This document shows, in pieces, positions 46,069 through 55,240 of a stretch of 64,000 nucleotides of DNA. A model generated the notes under the pieces. It worked only from the letters and a program-made list of their open reading frames with translations, did not search any database and had not been told where the DNA came from. The position numbers and the translations under genes are program-made. Position 1 is the first letter of the stretch. Each line of letters begins with the position of its first letter. The DNA comes from Thiocapsa marina 5811 (GTDB lineage Bacteria; Pseudomonadota; Gammaproteobacteria; Chromatiales; Chromatiaceae): assembly GCF_000223985.1 (NCBI RefSeq), contig NZ_AFWV01000001.1:124001-188000 (forward strand), in the 5' to 3' direction.

Positions 46069-46289
46069 CCCCAGGAGACGACAACGGGTATCGACTTGTC
46101 CGGCGTGATGCTGATGGCATCGACCGGACAATACATTCGGCACAAATGGCAGATCTGGCAGTCGGCCACGTATTGAATGAATGCCTTGCCGGTGCGTGGG
46201 TCCATGCGAATGACGTCGGTCGGGCAGGACTGAACACAGGTCCCGCATCCGATGCATCCATCGATGCTGCTGATTGCCATCGGGTTCAC
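46065..46289 (-). CDS. 2[4Fe-4S] ferredoxin
   Basis: A 74-residue protein with two cluster motifs, GCIGCGTCVQSCPTDVI and CQICHLCRMYCPVDAI. This is a bacterial-type dicluster ferredoxin. The start is at 46289 (MNPMAISS) or 46280 (MAISSIDG); the first is taken provisionally. It is first in the operon with cytochrome b and the flavoprotein and is probably the electron donor on the cytoplasmic side. No RBS can be chosen with confidence. A REP doublet and a divergent histidine kinase gene lie upstream. Confidence 0.9.
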   Translation of the reverse strand: MNPMAISSIDGCIGCGTCVQSCPTDVIRMDPRTGKAFIQYVADCQICHLCRMYCPVDAISITPDKSIPVVVSWG

Positions 46290-46468
46290 CTAAAAAGTTG
46301 ATCCGGCTCATCGGCACGCGGCCGAAGGTTCCGGTGGTCAAGATACGCGGCGAGATTGGGCGAACCGGGGGGAGATTAAGAGGAAACTGTGAGTATCGAC
46401 GCGAGGGGTCGTTCGAGCGGTCTGAATCTGCAATTCTGTGCGTCGATCCTGATTCCTGCCACGCGTCT

Positions 46469-46544
46469 GTAGGGACAAGCGCAGCGAAGCCCGACAACAA
46501 TGGCGCGGGATTTAGTGGACTTCGCTCTCGCTCGTCCACCCTAC
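46469..46544. repeat. Diverged REP doublet
   Basis: GTAGGGACAAGCGCAGCGAAG... faces GTGGACTTCGCTCTCGCTCG...CCCTAC. One arm has lost bases (no TGG after GTAGGG). It occupies the 320-base space between the ferredoxin and histidine kinase genes, which shows nothing else I can name. Confidence 0.8.
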
Positions 46545-46607
46545 CCGCTCAGCTGATGACCAGGGGCCCGATCCGGCACCCCGCGACAACTCGGAGGTAC
46601 GCGAAAA

Positions 46608-48209
46608 ATGCGCATCGGTCTTACGACGAAGCTCCTGTTCATGCTCGGCATCACCAGCCTCGTCACGGTGCTGGCCATGGCGCTTGCGGCCCGCTGGAAC
46701 TTCCAGCACGGATTTCTCGACTACCTGGGCCAGCAGGAGCTGACGCGTATCGCCCCGCTGCGCGAGGCGCTGCTGCCGATTTACGCCCGCAACGGCTCCT
46801 GGGCGTATTTCGAGCGCGACCCCGCTGCCTGGCCGCGTTTCGTCGACGACACCCTCCAGCCGCAAGGCGTGCATCCCCCCGGGCCACGTCAAGGGCCACG
46901 ACCTCCCGGGGCACCCGAGGAGTCCCTCGAGGGGTTGCCCGGGGGTCCACACGAGCAGGACACCACGGCAGCCTACGAGGCAAGCCCACCGCGTCATCCG
47001 CCCGGCCCGCGGCTGGGGCCACCACCCGCGCCGCCCGCCCCGATGGAGCTCCTGGGCCTGCGTGTCCGACTGCTCGACGCCCGGGGTCAGCTGGTGGCCG
47101 GTGTCTCGTCGACGGCTAGCGAGCCCTTCCGTTTGCCGATCGAGCTCGACGGAGCCGTCATCGGCTGGCTGCTGCTGTCCCCGCCGGAGTGGTTCGAGGA
47201 CGATCTCGCCCAGCGATTCAATAGCCAGCACAATCGCACCCTGGTCTGGATCTCCGTCGGCGTGCTCGCGCTGGCCTTCGTACTCGGCTGGGTGTTCGGC
47301 CAGGGACTTCTGCGCCGCATCCGGACCCTGGCACGCGGCGCGCGTCAACTGGCCGGGGGGGACTTCGGGACTCGCATTGTCGACCACGCCCACGACGAGC
47401 TGAGCGCCCTGTCCGAGGACTTCAATCGCCTCGCCGCGGCCCTCGAGCGCAACGAAGCGCTCAGGCGCCGCGGCATGGCGGACGTATCCCACGAGCTACG
47501 TACACCGGTCGCCGTGGCACGCGCCGAGCTGGACGCCCTGATCGACGGCATCCGGCCTTGCAACAAGACAAACCTGGAACAGGTCCAGGGTCGCCTCCTG
47601 ACGCTCGGACGGTTGCTGGACGACCTCTACGACCTAGCCCTGTCGGACGCGGGCGCGCTGGCCTATCGCTTCTCGCCGCTGGATTTGGGCGAGATCGTCC
47701 GACTGGCGGTCGTTCAGATGGAGGACGCGTTCGCACGCCAAGGCATCGCGCTGCATCTTGAGTGCACCGACACGCTGCCGATGGACGGGGATCGCGGACG
47801 CCTGCGCCAGGTATTGGACAACCTGCTCGGCAACAGCTTGCGGTACACCGATTCCGGCGGCGTCACGCGGGTCGTGGCGAAACGCGCGGGAGCCTGGATC
47901 GAGGTGAGCGTCCAAGACACGGCCCCCGGCGTCGCGCCCGAAGCGCTCGAGCGCCTGTTCGACCGCTTCTACCGCGTCGAGGCCTCGCGCTCGCGCGCCA
48001 AGGGCGGCGCGGGGCTCGGCCTGGCGATCTGCCGCAACATCATCGAGGCCCATCGCGGCAGCATCCTGGCCAGGGCTGCCGACGCCGGGGGCTTGGCCAT
48101 CGATATTCGCCTACCGACCTCCGACGGCTCGCTACGGAGGCAGGATCCGAAACCTCATGATTCGCTCATGATTCCCTCAAGGCGACACCTCAATCAATGC
48201 GTAGAGTGA
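46608..48209 (+). CDS. Membrane sensor histidine kinase with Pro-rich periplasmic domain
   Basis: A 533-residue kinase of the OmpR-partner class. It has TM1 (LLFMLGITSLVTVLAMALAA), a periplasmic domain of about 185 residues, TM2 (TLVWISVGVLALAFVLGWVFG), HAMP, HisKA (MADVSHELRTPVAVA, His near 294) and HATPase_c (DNLLGNSLRYTD, DTAPGVAP, GGAGLGLAICR). The layout is BaeS/CreC-like. Periplasmic residues about 85-148 are very Pro/Gly/His-rich (PRQGPRPPGAPEE, GPRLGPPPAPPAP). This could bind metal or be a flexible linker. Its likely partner is the OmpR-type regulator encoded at 50554 on the other strand. Confidence 0.92.
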   Translation: MRIGLTTKLLFMLGITSLVTVLAMALAARWNFQHGFLDYLGQQELTRIAPLREALLPIYARNGSWAYFERDPAAWPRFVDDTLQPQGVHPPGPRQGPRPPGAPEESLEGLPGGPHEQDTTAAYEASPPRHPPGPRLGPPPAPPAPMELLGLRVRLLDARGQLVAGVSSTASEPFRLPIELDGAVIGWLLLSPPEWFEDDLAQRFNSQHNRTLVWISVGVLALAFVLGWVFGQGLLRRIRTLARGARQLAGGDFGTRIVDHAHDELSALSEDFNRLAAALERNEALRRRGMADVSHELRTPVAVARAELDALIDGIRPCNKTNLEQVQGRLLTLGRLLDDLYDLALSDAGALAYRFSPLDLGEIVRLAVVQMEDAFARQGIALHLECTDTLPMDGDRGRLRQVLDNLLGNSLRYTDSGGVTRVVAKRAGAWIEVSVQDTAPGVAPEALERLFDRFYRVEASRSRAKGGAGLGLAICRNIIEAHRGSILARAADAGGLAIDIRLPTSDGSLRRQDPKPHDSLMIPSRRHLNQCVE

Positions 48210-48240
48210 AGCCACCGAAACGAGATCAAGGAGTCTCAAG

Positions 48241-48522
48241 ATGCAGAAGAATCGAACCAACGCCATGATCGCACTACTCGCCCTCCTCCTCGCCGGCACG
48301 GCGACGACCGTGTCCGCCAGGCCCGAGCCCGGCGACGGCGGAGGCCGACGCGGCCCGCCGCCCGAGGCGATCAATGCCTGCGAAGGCAAGCAGGTCAACG
48401 ATCAGTGCAGCTTTAAGGGCCGCGGAGACGAAACCCTTACGGGCATCTGCTCCGCACCTCCGAATGTCGACGAGCTGGCCTGCGCACCGGAGGGCGGCCC
48501 GCCAGAGCGCGGCGGTCGCTGA
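48241..48522 (+). CDS. Small secreted four-cysteine protein
   Basis: A 93-residue protein with a Sec signal (MIALLALLLAGTATTVSARP), a Gly/Pro-rich start (GDGGGRRGPPPEA) and a short domain with four cysteines: NACEGKQVNDQCSFKG, GICSAPP, LACAPEGG. It ends in GGPPERGGR. Disulfide-bonded periplasmic or secreted function is likely. Similar short ACxGK-CSF-C-C proteins occur in other proteobacteria, but I know no assigned role. The gene follows the kinase by 31 bases and shares its Pro/Gly-rich style, so it may be a signal or target of that kinase. Confidence 0.75.
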   Translation: MQKNRTNAMIALLALLLAGTATTVSARPEPGDGGGRRGPPPEAINACEGKQVNDQCSFKGRGDETLTGICSAPPNVDELACAPEGGPPERGGR

Positions 48523-49146
48523 TCGGACCTCCTCCGACACATCAATTACCCCCCCTGGCGCAAGGATGGCCGCCCCCATCGGGTACGGATACCCGATCCC
48601 CCTCGGGCAGGGACGCCCGACCTGAAGCGCCAATCCGCGGGCATCGACTCCGAGCCCCCCGTTACCGCAACCGCGCTTTCGGCGCAGCGCACTGCGGCTC
48701 CCTCCATCGCTGATCCGCTCCCGGGACCGGCTGGGCACCTCATTCCGCTTTCGCTCACGACATCCCTTACCTGCCAGAGCGCGGCCGTTGAGAACCCCTG
48801 TCATGGCGCCGGACTGCCTGGAGGATGAGTGGCTGCAGCAGCCTGCTCGCCTCACAATTGCCTTCATTTGTTCCCACAGTGCTCTCACTCTCTTCGCGCA
48901 TCTTGTTCTCTAACGGAGGGCGCGGTCTCAGCCGCCCGTCCGTTGGCCCCTAGATTCGCGCCGGAGACGCGGTGAGCCAGTCATTGGGAATTGGGAAACG
49001 AAGTGTCGGCGACAGTCAGCCAATTCGAGCCCTTCGCAATGAATCGCCATTTCCGGACCCGGTGATTCGACGTCTCTATTGGCGGAAATCAAGGACAAGG
49101 GGCCGCGGTGACGACCGATTTCAAATCCCTGAACCGGAGAATTTTC
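48523..49146. other. 624-base region without a recognisable gene
   Basis: Open frames here are short and have no protein-like pattern. I see no strong hairpin with T-run and no repeat family member. It must include the end of the small-protein transcript and the promoter of the DUF1566 gene. Confidence 0.4.
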
Positions 49147-50433
49147 ATGTACCCGAAACCGATACTCGCAAGCGCTGTTGCACTCGCCCTTTCCGCGCCG
49201 CTGAGCGTCACGGCCGCCCAAATGCCGGGGGGGATGAGCTTCCCCGGTGCACGCCCGCCGCCCCCCAACGAGCGCCAGCTCATGATCGTCGTGGATACCG
49301 GTCAGGCGGCTTGCTATGACAGCGATGGCGCAGAGCTCACCTGCCCCGCCGAGGGCGAGGACCTCCATGGCCAGGACGCTCAGAATGCCAACAACGCGGC
49401 CAGCTACAGGGACAACCGTAACGGCACGGTCACCGACAACCTCACCCGCCTGATGTGGCAGCAGACGCCTCCGGCCGACAAGTATGAGTGGTCCGACGCG
49501 CAGGACTACTGTGAAAGCCTGTCGCTGGCCGAGCATGATGACTGGCGCACGCCGAACCTGAAGGAGCTCTTCTCCATCAGCGACTTCACCTCCGGCTGGC
49601 CCTACATCGACACCCGTTTCTTCAACCTGAACGAGACCCCCGAGCTCAAACAGCTCCAATACTGGTCGAACAACTTCTACGAGGTGGGTACCACCCACGG
49701 TGGGTCGGACTCCGCGTTCGGCGTCAATCACGGCACCGGACACATCAAGGCCTATCCGGTGGGCGGCGATGACGGCAGCGGGGATATCCCGATTGATGGC
49801 GCGGTTGAGGCCCCAACCGACGGCGTTGCAGGGTCTCCCCCCGGCGCTTCACTCACGGCGAAGTACGTGCGCTGCGTACGCGGTAACGGCTATGGCGACA
49901 ATGCATTCGTCGACAACGGTGACGGCACCGTCACCGACCGCAACAACGAACTCATGTGGAGCCAGTACGACAGCGACGCAGGGGTCGATTGGCGGGACGC
50001 CCTGGCCTACGCGGTCGAGAAGAACGCCGCGGGCTATCTCGGCTACAGCGACTGGCGTCTGCCGAACGTGAAGGAGCTACAGAGCATCGTCGACTATTCC
50101 GGCAGCTATCCAGCCATAGATACGGACTACTTCAACATCACCGACGTCGACTCGTACTTCTGGTCCAGCACGTCCGCCTACTTCAGCCCAGCCGAGCCCG
50201 GCTTCTACTACGGCTGGTACGTGGCCTTCGGTTATGCCGTGGGTGGCGACGGCGAGGATTTGCATGGCGCCGGTGCGGTGCGCTTCGACACCAAGGCACT
50301 GGACGGGCCCGCCGGCGAAGACCCGGAGCGGATCTTCAACTATGTGCGCCTGGTCCGGGATGCCGAGCCGCAGACCCAGCACGAGGTTATCCACAACGAC
50401 CAGGGCTGCTACACGATTCACTGTCGCCGCTGA
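49147..50433 (+). CDS. Secreted protein with two DUF1566 (Lcl) domains
   Basis: A 428-residue protein with a Sec signal (MYPKPILASAVALALSAPLS, cleavage near TAA-AQ) and a short Pro-rich start (GARPPPPNERQ). It has two tandem DUF1566/Lcl domains: DNLTRLMWQQ...DDWRTPNLKELFSI and DRNNELMWSQYD...YSDWRLPNVKELQSIVD. In Legionella the Lcl protein with this domain is an adhesin binding glycans; other members are undefined. Aromatic and acidic residues dominate. It is likely outside the cell or on the surface. It sits between the kinase/secreted-protein pair and the regulator, suggesting control by that two-component system. Confidence 0.85.
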   Translation: MYPKPILASAVALALSAPLSVTAAQMPGGMSFPGARPPPPNERQLMIVVDTGQAACYDSDGAELTCPAEGEDLHGQDAQNANNAASYRDNRNGTVTDNLTRLMWQQTPPADKYEWSDAQDYCESLSLAEHDDWRTPNLKELFSISDFTSGWPYIDTRFFNLNETPELKQLQYWSNNFYEVGTTHGGSDSAFGVNHGTGHIKAYPVGGDDGSGDIPIDGAVEAPTDGVAGSPPGASLTAKYVRCVRGNGYGDNAFVDNGDGTVTDRNNELMWSQYDSDAGVDWRDALAYAVEKNAAGYLGYSDWRLPNVKELQSIVDYSGSYPAIDTDYFNITDVDSYFWSSTSAYFSPAEPGFYYGWYVAFGYAVGGDGEDLHGAGAVRFDTKALDGPAGEDPERIFNYVRLVRDAEPQTQHEVIHNDQGCYTIHCRR

Positions 50434-50463
50434 TACGCCCCACCCAAAGCTCACAAACACCAG

Positions 50464-50496
50464 GCCCAAGGTGGAGACCAAGTCCTCACCTTGGGC
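50464..50496. terminator. Bidirectional hairpin between convergent genes
   Basis: A perfect 10-bp stem, GCCCAAGGTG/CACCTTGGGC, with a 13-base loop lies midway between the convergent DUF1566 and regulator genes. There is no clear T-run, but the position suits a shared transcription stop. Confidence 0.6.
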
Positions 50497-50553
50497 ATAG
50501 TCGTTTCGATGGGGCGCCTGGATTCGACCGGATGGCTCCTGAACCGCCCGTGA

Positions 50554-51258
50554 TCACTCGGGCTCGTACCGATACCCAACACCGTAGACCGATTCGATGA
50601 ACTGGCGCCCATCGAACTCAGACGCCAGCTTCCGGCGCAGGTTCTTCACATGAGAGTCCACCGAGCGCTCGGTCACCACCCGGTGGTCGTCGTAGAGCTC
50701 GTCAAGCAGACGGGTCCGGGACATGATGCGCCCGGGATGTCGGCAGAGCGCGACGAGCAGGCGGAACTCCCCCACGGTCAGACGCAGCGCACGGTCGTCC
50801 AGGCGCACCTCGTATCGGTCCTCGTCGAGCACGAGCCCGCCGCGACTCTGCGCATCGGTCTTGCCGGCCGGCCGGGTCAGCATCTCGACGCGACGCAGCT
50901 GCGCCTTGACCCGCGCCACCACCTCACGCGGAGCAAAGGGTTTGCAGATGTAGTCGTCCGCGCCGAGCTCCAGACCCAGCAGGCGATCGATCTCCTCCAC
51001 CCGGGCGGTCACCATGATGATGGGAACCGACGAGAAGGTGCGAAGCTCCCGACAAATCTCCAATCCGTCGCGCCCCGGCAGCATCAGGTCCAGCAGGATA
51101 AGGTCGGGCGGGGCCTCGCGAACCCGCGGCACCACGGCCGCGCCATCCTCGATGCGCTCGACCTCCATCGCCGAGGCGCGCAGGTACTCCTCGAGCACCA
51201 CCGCGAGCGGGGTCTCGTCCTCGACGATGAGCACGGTCTTGGCGGCGGCGGGACTCAT
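50554..51258 (-). CDS. OmpR-family response regulator
   Basis: A 234-residue regulator. The receiver domain has VLIVEDETPLAVVL, LILLDLMLPGRDGLEI (phospho-Asp) and ADDYICKPFAPREV (Lys). The winged-helix output domain shows LTVGEFRLLVALCRHPG, DDHRVVTERSVDSHVKNLR and SVYGVGYRYEPE. It resembles BaeR. It is the probable partner of the kinase at 46608, with the two secreted-protein genes between them; such gene order implies those genes are its targets. The start MSPAAA at 51258 is used; MPAMSP at 51267 is equally possible. Confidence 0.93.
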   Translation of the reverse strand: MSPAAAKTVLIVEDETPLAVVLEEYLRASAMEVERIEDGAAVVPRVREAPPDLILLDLMLPGRDGLEICRELRTFSSVPIIMVTARVEEIDRLLGLELGADDYICKPFAPREVVARVKAQLRRVEMLTRPAGKTDAQSRGGLVLDEDRYEVRLDDRALRLTVGEFRLLVALCRHPGRIMSRTRLLDELYDDHRVVTERSVDSHVKNLRRKLASEFDGRQFIESVYGVGYRYEPE

Positions 51259-51499
51259 GGCGGGCATCTACCTCGAATTCTCTCGAAGCCCCCGGATCGG
51301 GGAGCAGTCGGCGTTATTCTCGCCGATCCTCCGCTCCCGGGTAAGGCGCAGTTCAACACCCTACCCCACCCTGAAGAACATCTTCATCCCCCCGCAGCGC
51401 CGACCCCGATCAGCTCCGCCATATCCACCAAACCCGCGTCGATCCAACCCAGCCGTCGCCCCGGCGGATCCCTATCGCTCTTCAATCGCCCTCCGGCGT

Positions 51500-52348
51500 T
51501 CATGACGAGGTCGGCCCCTTGACCACAAGCGCACCCGGCGCGACCCCCAGATCGGCGGCGATGACCGCGCATTTGGCCTGCAGCAGAAAAAAGACCGGAG
51601 CCGACACGGTGCTGAGCGTCTCGTAGTTGGCCTGTCCCTTCGCGATGATCAGCTCTGCCTCGGCGAAGCGCTCGCGAAAGGACTCGGCGCACTGCTCGAG
51701 CACCGTACCGGGCGCTTGCGAGCCGTTGTCGATGATCTCGGCGACACGGTCGATCCCGGCGGCCAGCGCATCCTCGCGGGTAGCATCGTTGATGATGGGG
51801 CCGCCCTTCACGACGTAGGTCACCGGCCGGTCGAGGTGCTCGATCAGCACTCGATCGAAGACCGTTTCCCCCGCGTTGTCGGCCAGATAGAGAACAGCCC
51901 CTACAGACCCGAGCGCATGACGCAACGCCGTGAGCCCATCGATCGCCAGGGGCGCCGCAAGCACCCGCGCCAATGTCTCGTCCAGATCGTAGGTCTCGGC
52001 CGCGCCCAGATCGATGATGTTGCCCGCGATCGCGATACGCACGGCGATGTCGAGCGGATCGGCCGCCCTGTCGACATGCGCGCGGAGCACGGGCCGCAAG
52101 GCCAACGCCTCGCGGGTCGCCTCGGCCTTGGCCTCTCGGTAGGGGTCCGGGTTTGCGGTGCGCATGCGCACCAAGCGGTGGATGTCATCCGCCATCATCG
52201 GCGGCGTCGCCTCCGGGGGCAGTGCACGTAGCCGCTCCAGTGTTTCCAGGAGAATCTCGCGCTGCAGATCGGGTGTGGCACCGGCACGGCGCGCTGCGCT
52301 CAGCGCCTGTCGCACAAAGCAGGGATAGCAGTCGAGATTTGTGTGCAT
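51500..52348 (-). CDS. DUF89 (ARMT1-like) damage-control phosphatase
   Basis: A 282-residue DUF89 protein. The N-terminal LDCYPCFVRQAL and the active-site motifs LYLADNAGETVFDRVL (Asp/Asn), VVKGGPIINDATREDA and IAKGQANYETL are all present. Family enzymes use Mn2+ or other divalent metals to remove phosphate from damaged or surplus sugar phosphates. The two N-terminal cysteines in CYPC are characteristic of the prokaryotic subgroup. It starts at ATG 52348 and is divergent from the SrfA-like gene. Substrate unknown. Confidence 0.9.
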   Translation of the reverse strand: MHTNLDCYPCFVRQALSAARRAGATPDLQREILLETLERLRALPPEATPPMMADDIHRLVRMRTANPDPYREAKAEATREALALRPVLRAHVDRAADPLDIAVRIAIAGNIIDLGAAETYDLDETLARVLAAPLAIDGLTALRHALGSVGAVLYLADNAGETVFDRVLIEHLDRPVTYVVKGGPIINDATREDALAAGIDRVAEIIDNGSQAPGTVLEQCAESFRERFAEAELIIAKGQANYETLSTVSAPVFFLLQAKCAVIAADLGVAPGALVVKGPTSS

Positions 52349-52432
52349 GGTGCAATTGGCCTCTTATCCACTTCGACCCCCGATCTTGCCCGCAGAAGCC
52401 CATCCAGACCAAATGACATCGATCATTCCGAT

Positions 52433-52441
52433 CGCGGTTTA
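52433..52441. repeat. Solitary TAAACCGCG-family half end
   Basis: CGCGGTTTA followed by GAATC, as in the right ends at 6176, 8192 and 34185, but with no left partner. It lies 42 bases before the start of the SrfA-like gene. Confidence 0.5.
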
Positions 52442-52483
52442 GAATCCTCTGAGGACGTCACATCGACTGCACGGGAGCACGCG

Positions 52484-54691
52484 ATGACCCCCTCGGTTCG
52501 TATCCTGACATTGGTCTACGCGACTCCACCCGCGGAGGCCTTGCCGCCGGATCATCCCTGGCAGCGATTCGACGCACTCGGCCGGACCCTGCGACGTCAT
52601 CTTCCGAGCGCAACGGCCGCCCTTTTCGCCCGGCCCGAGATCGCCCTCGACGGCTCGGGTACGGTCACATGGACCAGCGCGCTGGCCGGACAACCACGGC
52701 GGTTACTGGATCTGCCCGACGAGGAGCAGGCGGCCGCGCGTCGTGTCCTCGCCGATCACCTGAACGCGATCTCGCATCTCGCCGAGGAGCTGGCGCGCCG
52801 CGAGCCGGACGATCCCGAGCCCGCGCAGCTCCTGAAGCGCGCCATCCTCTACCCGGGCGACGCGGCCGTCTTCGTGATCGGCGGCGCCCCGGTCCTGATC
52901 TCCTGGGGCGGCACTGACCCCGGCCGCCCGCCGCGCGCGGCCGGTGCGCCCGATCCCGCGACCGTGCCGGCCCCGCGGCGGCGACCGGCGTGGATCCTGC
53001 CCGTTCTCGGCTTGATCGCACTCGCATTGGTGGGACTCGGTCTCGGAAGCCTCTGGCTCCGGCAGTTGCAGGAGACCGAGCAGGACTTGCGCGAGGATCT
53101 CGCCGTCGCGCTGGCCACGCACTGCGACCCGGTCGCGCCGCTCGTGGAGCTGGCCTCCCGCCTGGAGCGGATCGATCGGGAGGACGCGCGCTACGCAGAC
53201 ATCCGGATGGCGGTCCTGACCGAGCTCGGCATCTGCGAGGAGGCCGCGCTCTTTCGCGAACGACTCGCAACCGAGCCGCCCTGCGATCATCTGCCCGCCT
53301 TGAACGCCGAGCTTGCCTTCTACGACCTCGAGCGCGAACCCTTCCGCGCCCTGAAGACCGATCTGGACCGGCGGATCCGGGCCTGCACACGGGTCGATGG
53401 GCTCGCGCAACGCCTTGACGCGGTCGCCGGCGATTGCCTTGCCGTAGCCGAGTCGGCGCAAGAGATCGCGACGCTCGATGAACCCAAACGCGAGCTGGCA
53501 ACGCTGCGAGTCGGACTCGATCGCGCGATTGCCGCCTGCCATCTCGCCGAGAGACTCGGCCCGCGAATCGCCGAGGCGTCCGAGACCTGCACGGCACTGC
53601 GCACCCTGGCGCGCGAGACCTCCCCCGCCTTCGTCGAGCTGGATGGCAGCCGGCCACCCTTGAGCGCGATCCGCCGAGGGCTCGACGAGGCCCTCGCACG
53701 CTGCGACCTCGCCGATCATCTGGAGGGCGAGCTGGCCCGCTCGCAAGACGATTGCCTTGCCCTCGCCGGCCTCGACGAGACCCTGTCGCGCCATGACCCG
53801 GACCGCGAGCCACTCGCCGCCGTGGCAGAGAGGCTCGCCATTGCGCTGCGCCAATGCGCGTCTCTGAACGACCTGGAGCAGCGCTTCGCCGAGGCCAACG
53901 GCGACTGCGCCCGTCTTAGGGCACTGGCCGACGGGCTCGATGCCTACAAAAACAACCTCCGCTTCCTCGACATCCGCACCCGACTGGCACCCGAGCTTCA
54001 GGTCTGCAGCGAGGCCGACGCGCTGGTTGAGCAGATCGCGGCCATCGGCAGCGACTGCACCAAGGCCCGCGCGCTGGCCACACGTCTGGCCGACCGAGGC
54101 GACCCGCGCTTCGCCAAGGCGCGCGAGTCCATCGCGGCACCGATCGCCGACTGCGATCGGATCGACCGCTACACCCGACGCCTCGCCGAGGCCGGCACCG
54201 ACTGCACCCGACTCGTTGCCCTGGAACGCGACCTCAAGCGCGAGTCCGTTGCGTCGCTGCGACCGGTCAGTCGAGCGCTCGGCGAGCGGATCGGCCCGTG
54301 CCGCCCGCCGCCACCAAAACCCGTCGTCGCCCAAACGCCCCCGAAGGGCGCGGCACCAATCCCCCAAGAGAGCGGCACCTTCGCCATGCGCGGAGACTGC
54401 AGCGGGCTTCTCACCATCGATCCGTCCTCCGGCTGGAACGGCGACCGTGTCCGACACATCGTCACCATCGATCCGCCGGCGAGCGAGCGCGTCGCCCGCG
54501 TGACTTCCACCAACCGTGGATGCCGCAACTGCGGCCTGCGCAAGATCGGCCGCAACACCTGGCGCGGCGATCTATTCCACAGATGCGGCGGTCGCGGGAT
54601 CATCCCGGTTGCCTACGCAGCTTACGATGCAAGTGGTCGAATGATCTGCAGCGGAAACGGCAGCGGTCTTTGTCTTGGACGACGTCGATAA
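52484..54691 (+). CDS. SrfA-like membrane protein with cysteine-paired helical repeats
   Basis: A 735-residue protein. Residues 1-150 resemble the N-terminal domain of SrfA-family proteins, including LLKRAILYPGDAAVFVIGG and APVLISWGG. A single membrane helix (AWILPVLGLIALALVGLGLG, about 169-190) follows. From about 205 to 605 there are about six helical repeats of 60-70 residues, each with one Cys after about 15 residues (GDCLAV, ETCTAL, DDCLAL, GDCARL, SDCTKA, TDCTRL) and another near the end (AACHLA, ARCDLA, RQCASL, QVCSEA, ADCDRI). A Pro-rich linker leads to a C-terminal domain with six more cysteines. Disulfide-linked repeats in the periplasm are inferred. Start 52484 has an RBS (ggag). 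Usual srfB/srfC neighbours are absent. Confidence 0.75.
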   Translation: MTPSVRILTLVYATPPAEALPPDHPWQRFDALGRTLRRHLPSATAALFARPEIALDGSGTVTWTSALAGQPRRLLDLPDEEQAAARRVLADHLNAISHLAEELARREPDDPEPAQLLKRAILYPGDAAVFVIGGAPVLISWGGTDPGRPPRAAGAPDPATVPAPRRRPAWILPVLGLIALALVGLGLGSLWLRQLQETEQDLREDLAVALATHCDPVAPLVELASRLERIDREDARYADIRMAVLTELGICEEAALFRERLATEPPCDHLPALNAELAFYDLEREPFRALKTDLDRRIRACTRVDGLAQRLDAVAGDCLAVAESAQEIATLDEPKRELATLRVGLDRAIAACHLAERLGPRIAEASETCTALRTLARETSPAFVELDGSRPPLSAIRRGLDEALARCDLADHLEGELARSQDDCLALAGLDETLSRHDPDREPLAAVAERLAIALRQCASLNDLEQRFAEANGDCARLRALADGLDAYKNNLRFLDIRTRLAPELQVCSEADALVEQIAAIGSDCTKARALATRLADRGDPRFAKARESIAAPIADCDRIDRYTRRLAEAGTDCTRLVALERDLKRESVASLRPVSRALGERIGPCRPPPPKPVVAQTPPKGAAPIPQESGTFAMRGDCSGLLTIDPSSGWNGDRVRHIVTIDPPASERVARVTSTNRGCRNCGLRKIGRNTWRGDLFHRCGGRGIIPVAYAAYDASGRMICSGNGSGLCLGRRR

Positions 54692-55163
54692 ACCGTCGAG
54701 CGTCGCTTGCAGGGCGCCTCAGGCGGAGCCCCGTGCCATTCCAAAAGCGCCGGAAGAGCACTCCCGCCGGAACGGGTGTGGTGGCCTGCTCCAATGGTGG
54801 TCAGGTATCGCCCGATGTAAGGTGGGAACCTCAGTTCGAGGCGGGACAACGTTCCCTTGCTCAAGCCGCGAATGTTGACGGCCTGTCCCAAGAGTCCTTC
54901 ATGGAAATCCTGGTGGGAGGCCGGCATCCCCGCGGTCGACTATCCGCCGCAGGAGCCTGAGGGAGAGCTGGATACGACCCGATGAGCCGGATCGTCGTCG
55001 CCGATGCCGGTGGTCCCAGGATGGTCTACGGACGTTTTCCCGGAATTTGCCGGCCTGGAGTGCTGGAATCAAAATCAGAAAACGCCGGAGATGAGCATTG
55101 CCCAAGGATAGGGCTTGGCGGGATGCCGAGTCACTTTCGTAACTGGCTGTTTAGAATGGGGTT
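54692..55163. other. 472-base region without a recognisable gene
   Basis: Frames on both strands are short and compositionally unlike neighbouring genes. I see no known repeat. The region may contain the remnant of a mobile element, but no motif supports a name. Confidence 0.35.
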
Positions 55164-55240
55164 TGGCGCGCCCGACAGGATTCGAACCTGTGACCCCAGC
55201 CTTCGGAGGGCTGTACTCTATCCATCTGAGCTACGGGCGC
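55164..55240 (-). tRNA. tRNA-Arg (anticodon CCG)
   Basis: The minus strand folds as a full cloverleaf: acceptor GCGCCCG/CGGGCGC, anticodon stem CAGCC/GGCTG with loop CTCCGAA (anticodon CCG, reading CGG), and T stem ACAGG/CCTGT with TTCGAAT loop. It has discriminator G and an encoded CCA (55164-55166). The rep gene lies upstream on the same strand. Confidence 0.97.

Noticed and set aside
48274-48888. 204-residue minus-strand ORF
   Set aside because: It overlaps the small secreted protein in antisense and continues into the featureless gap; no RBS or domain.
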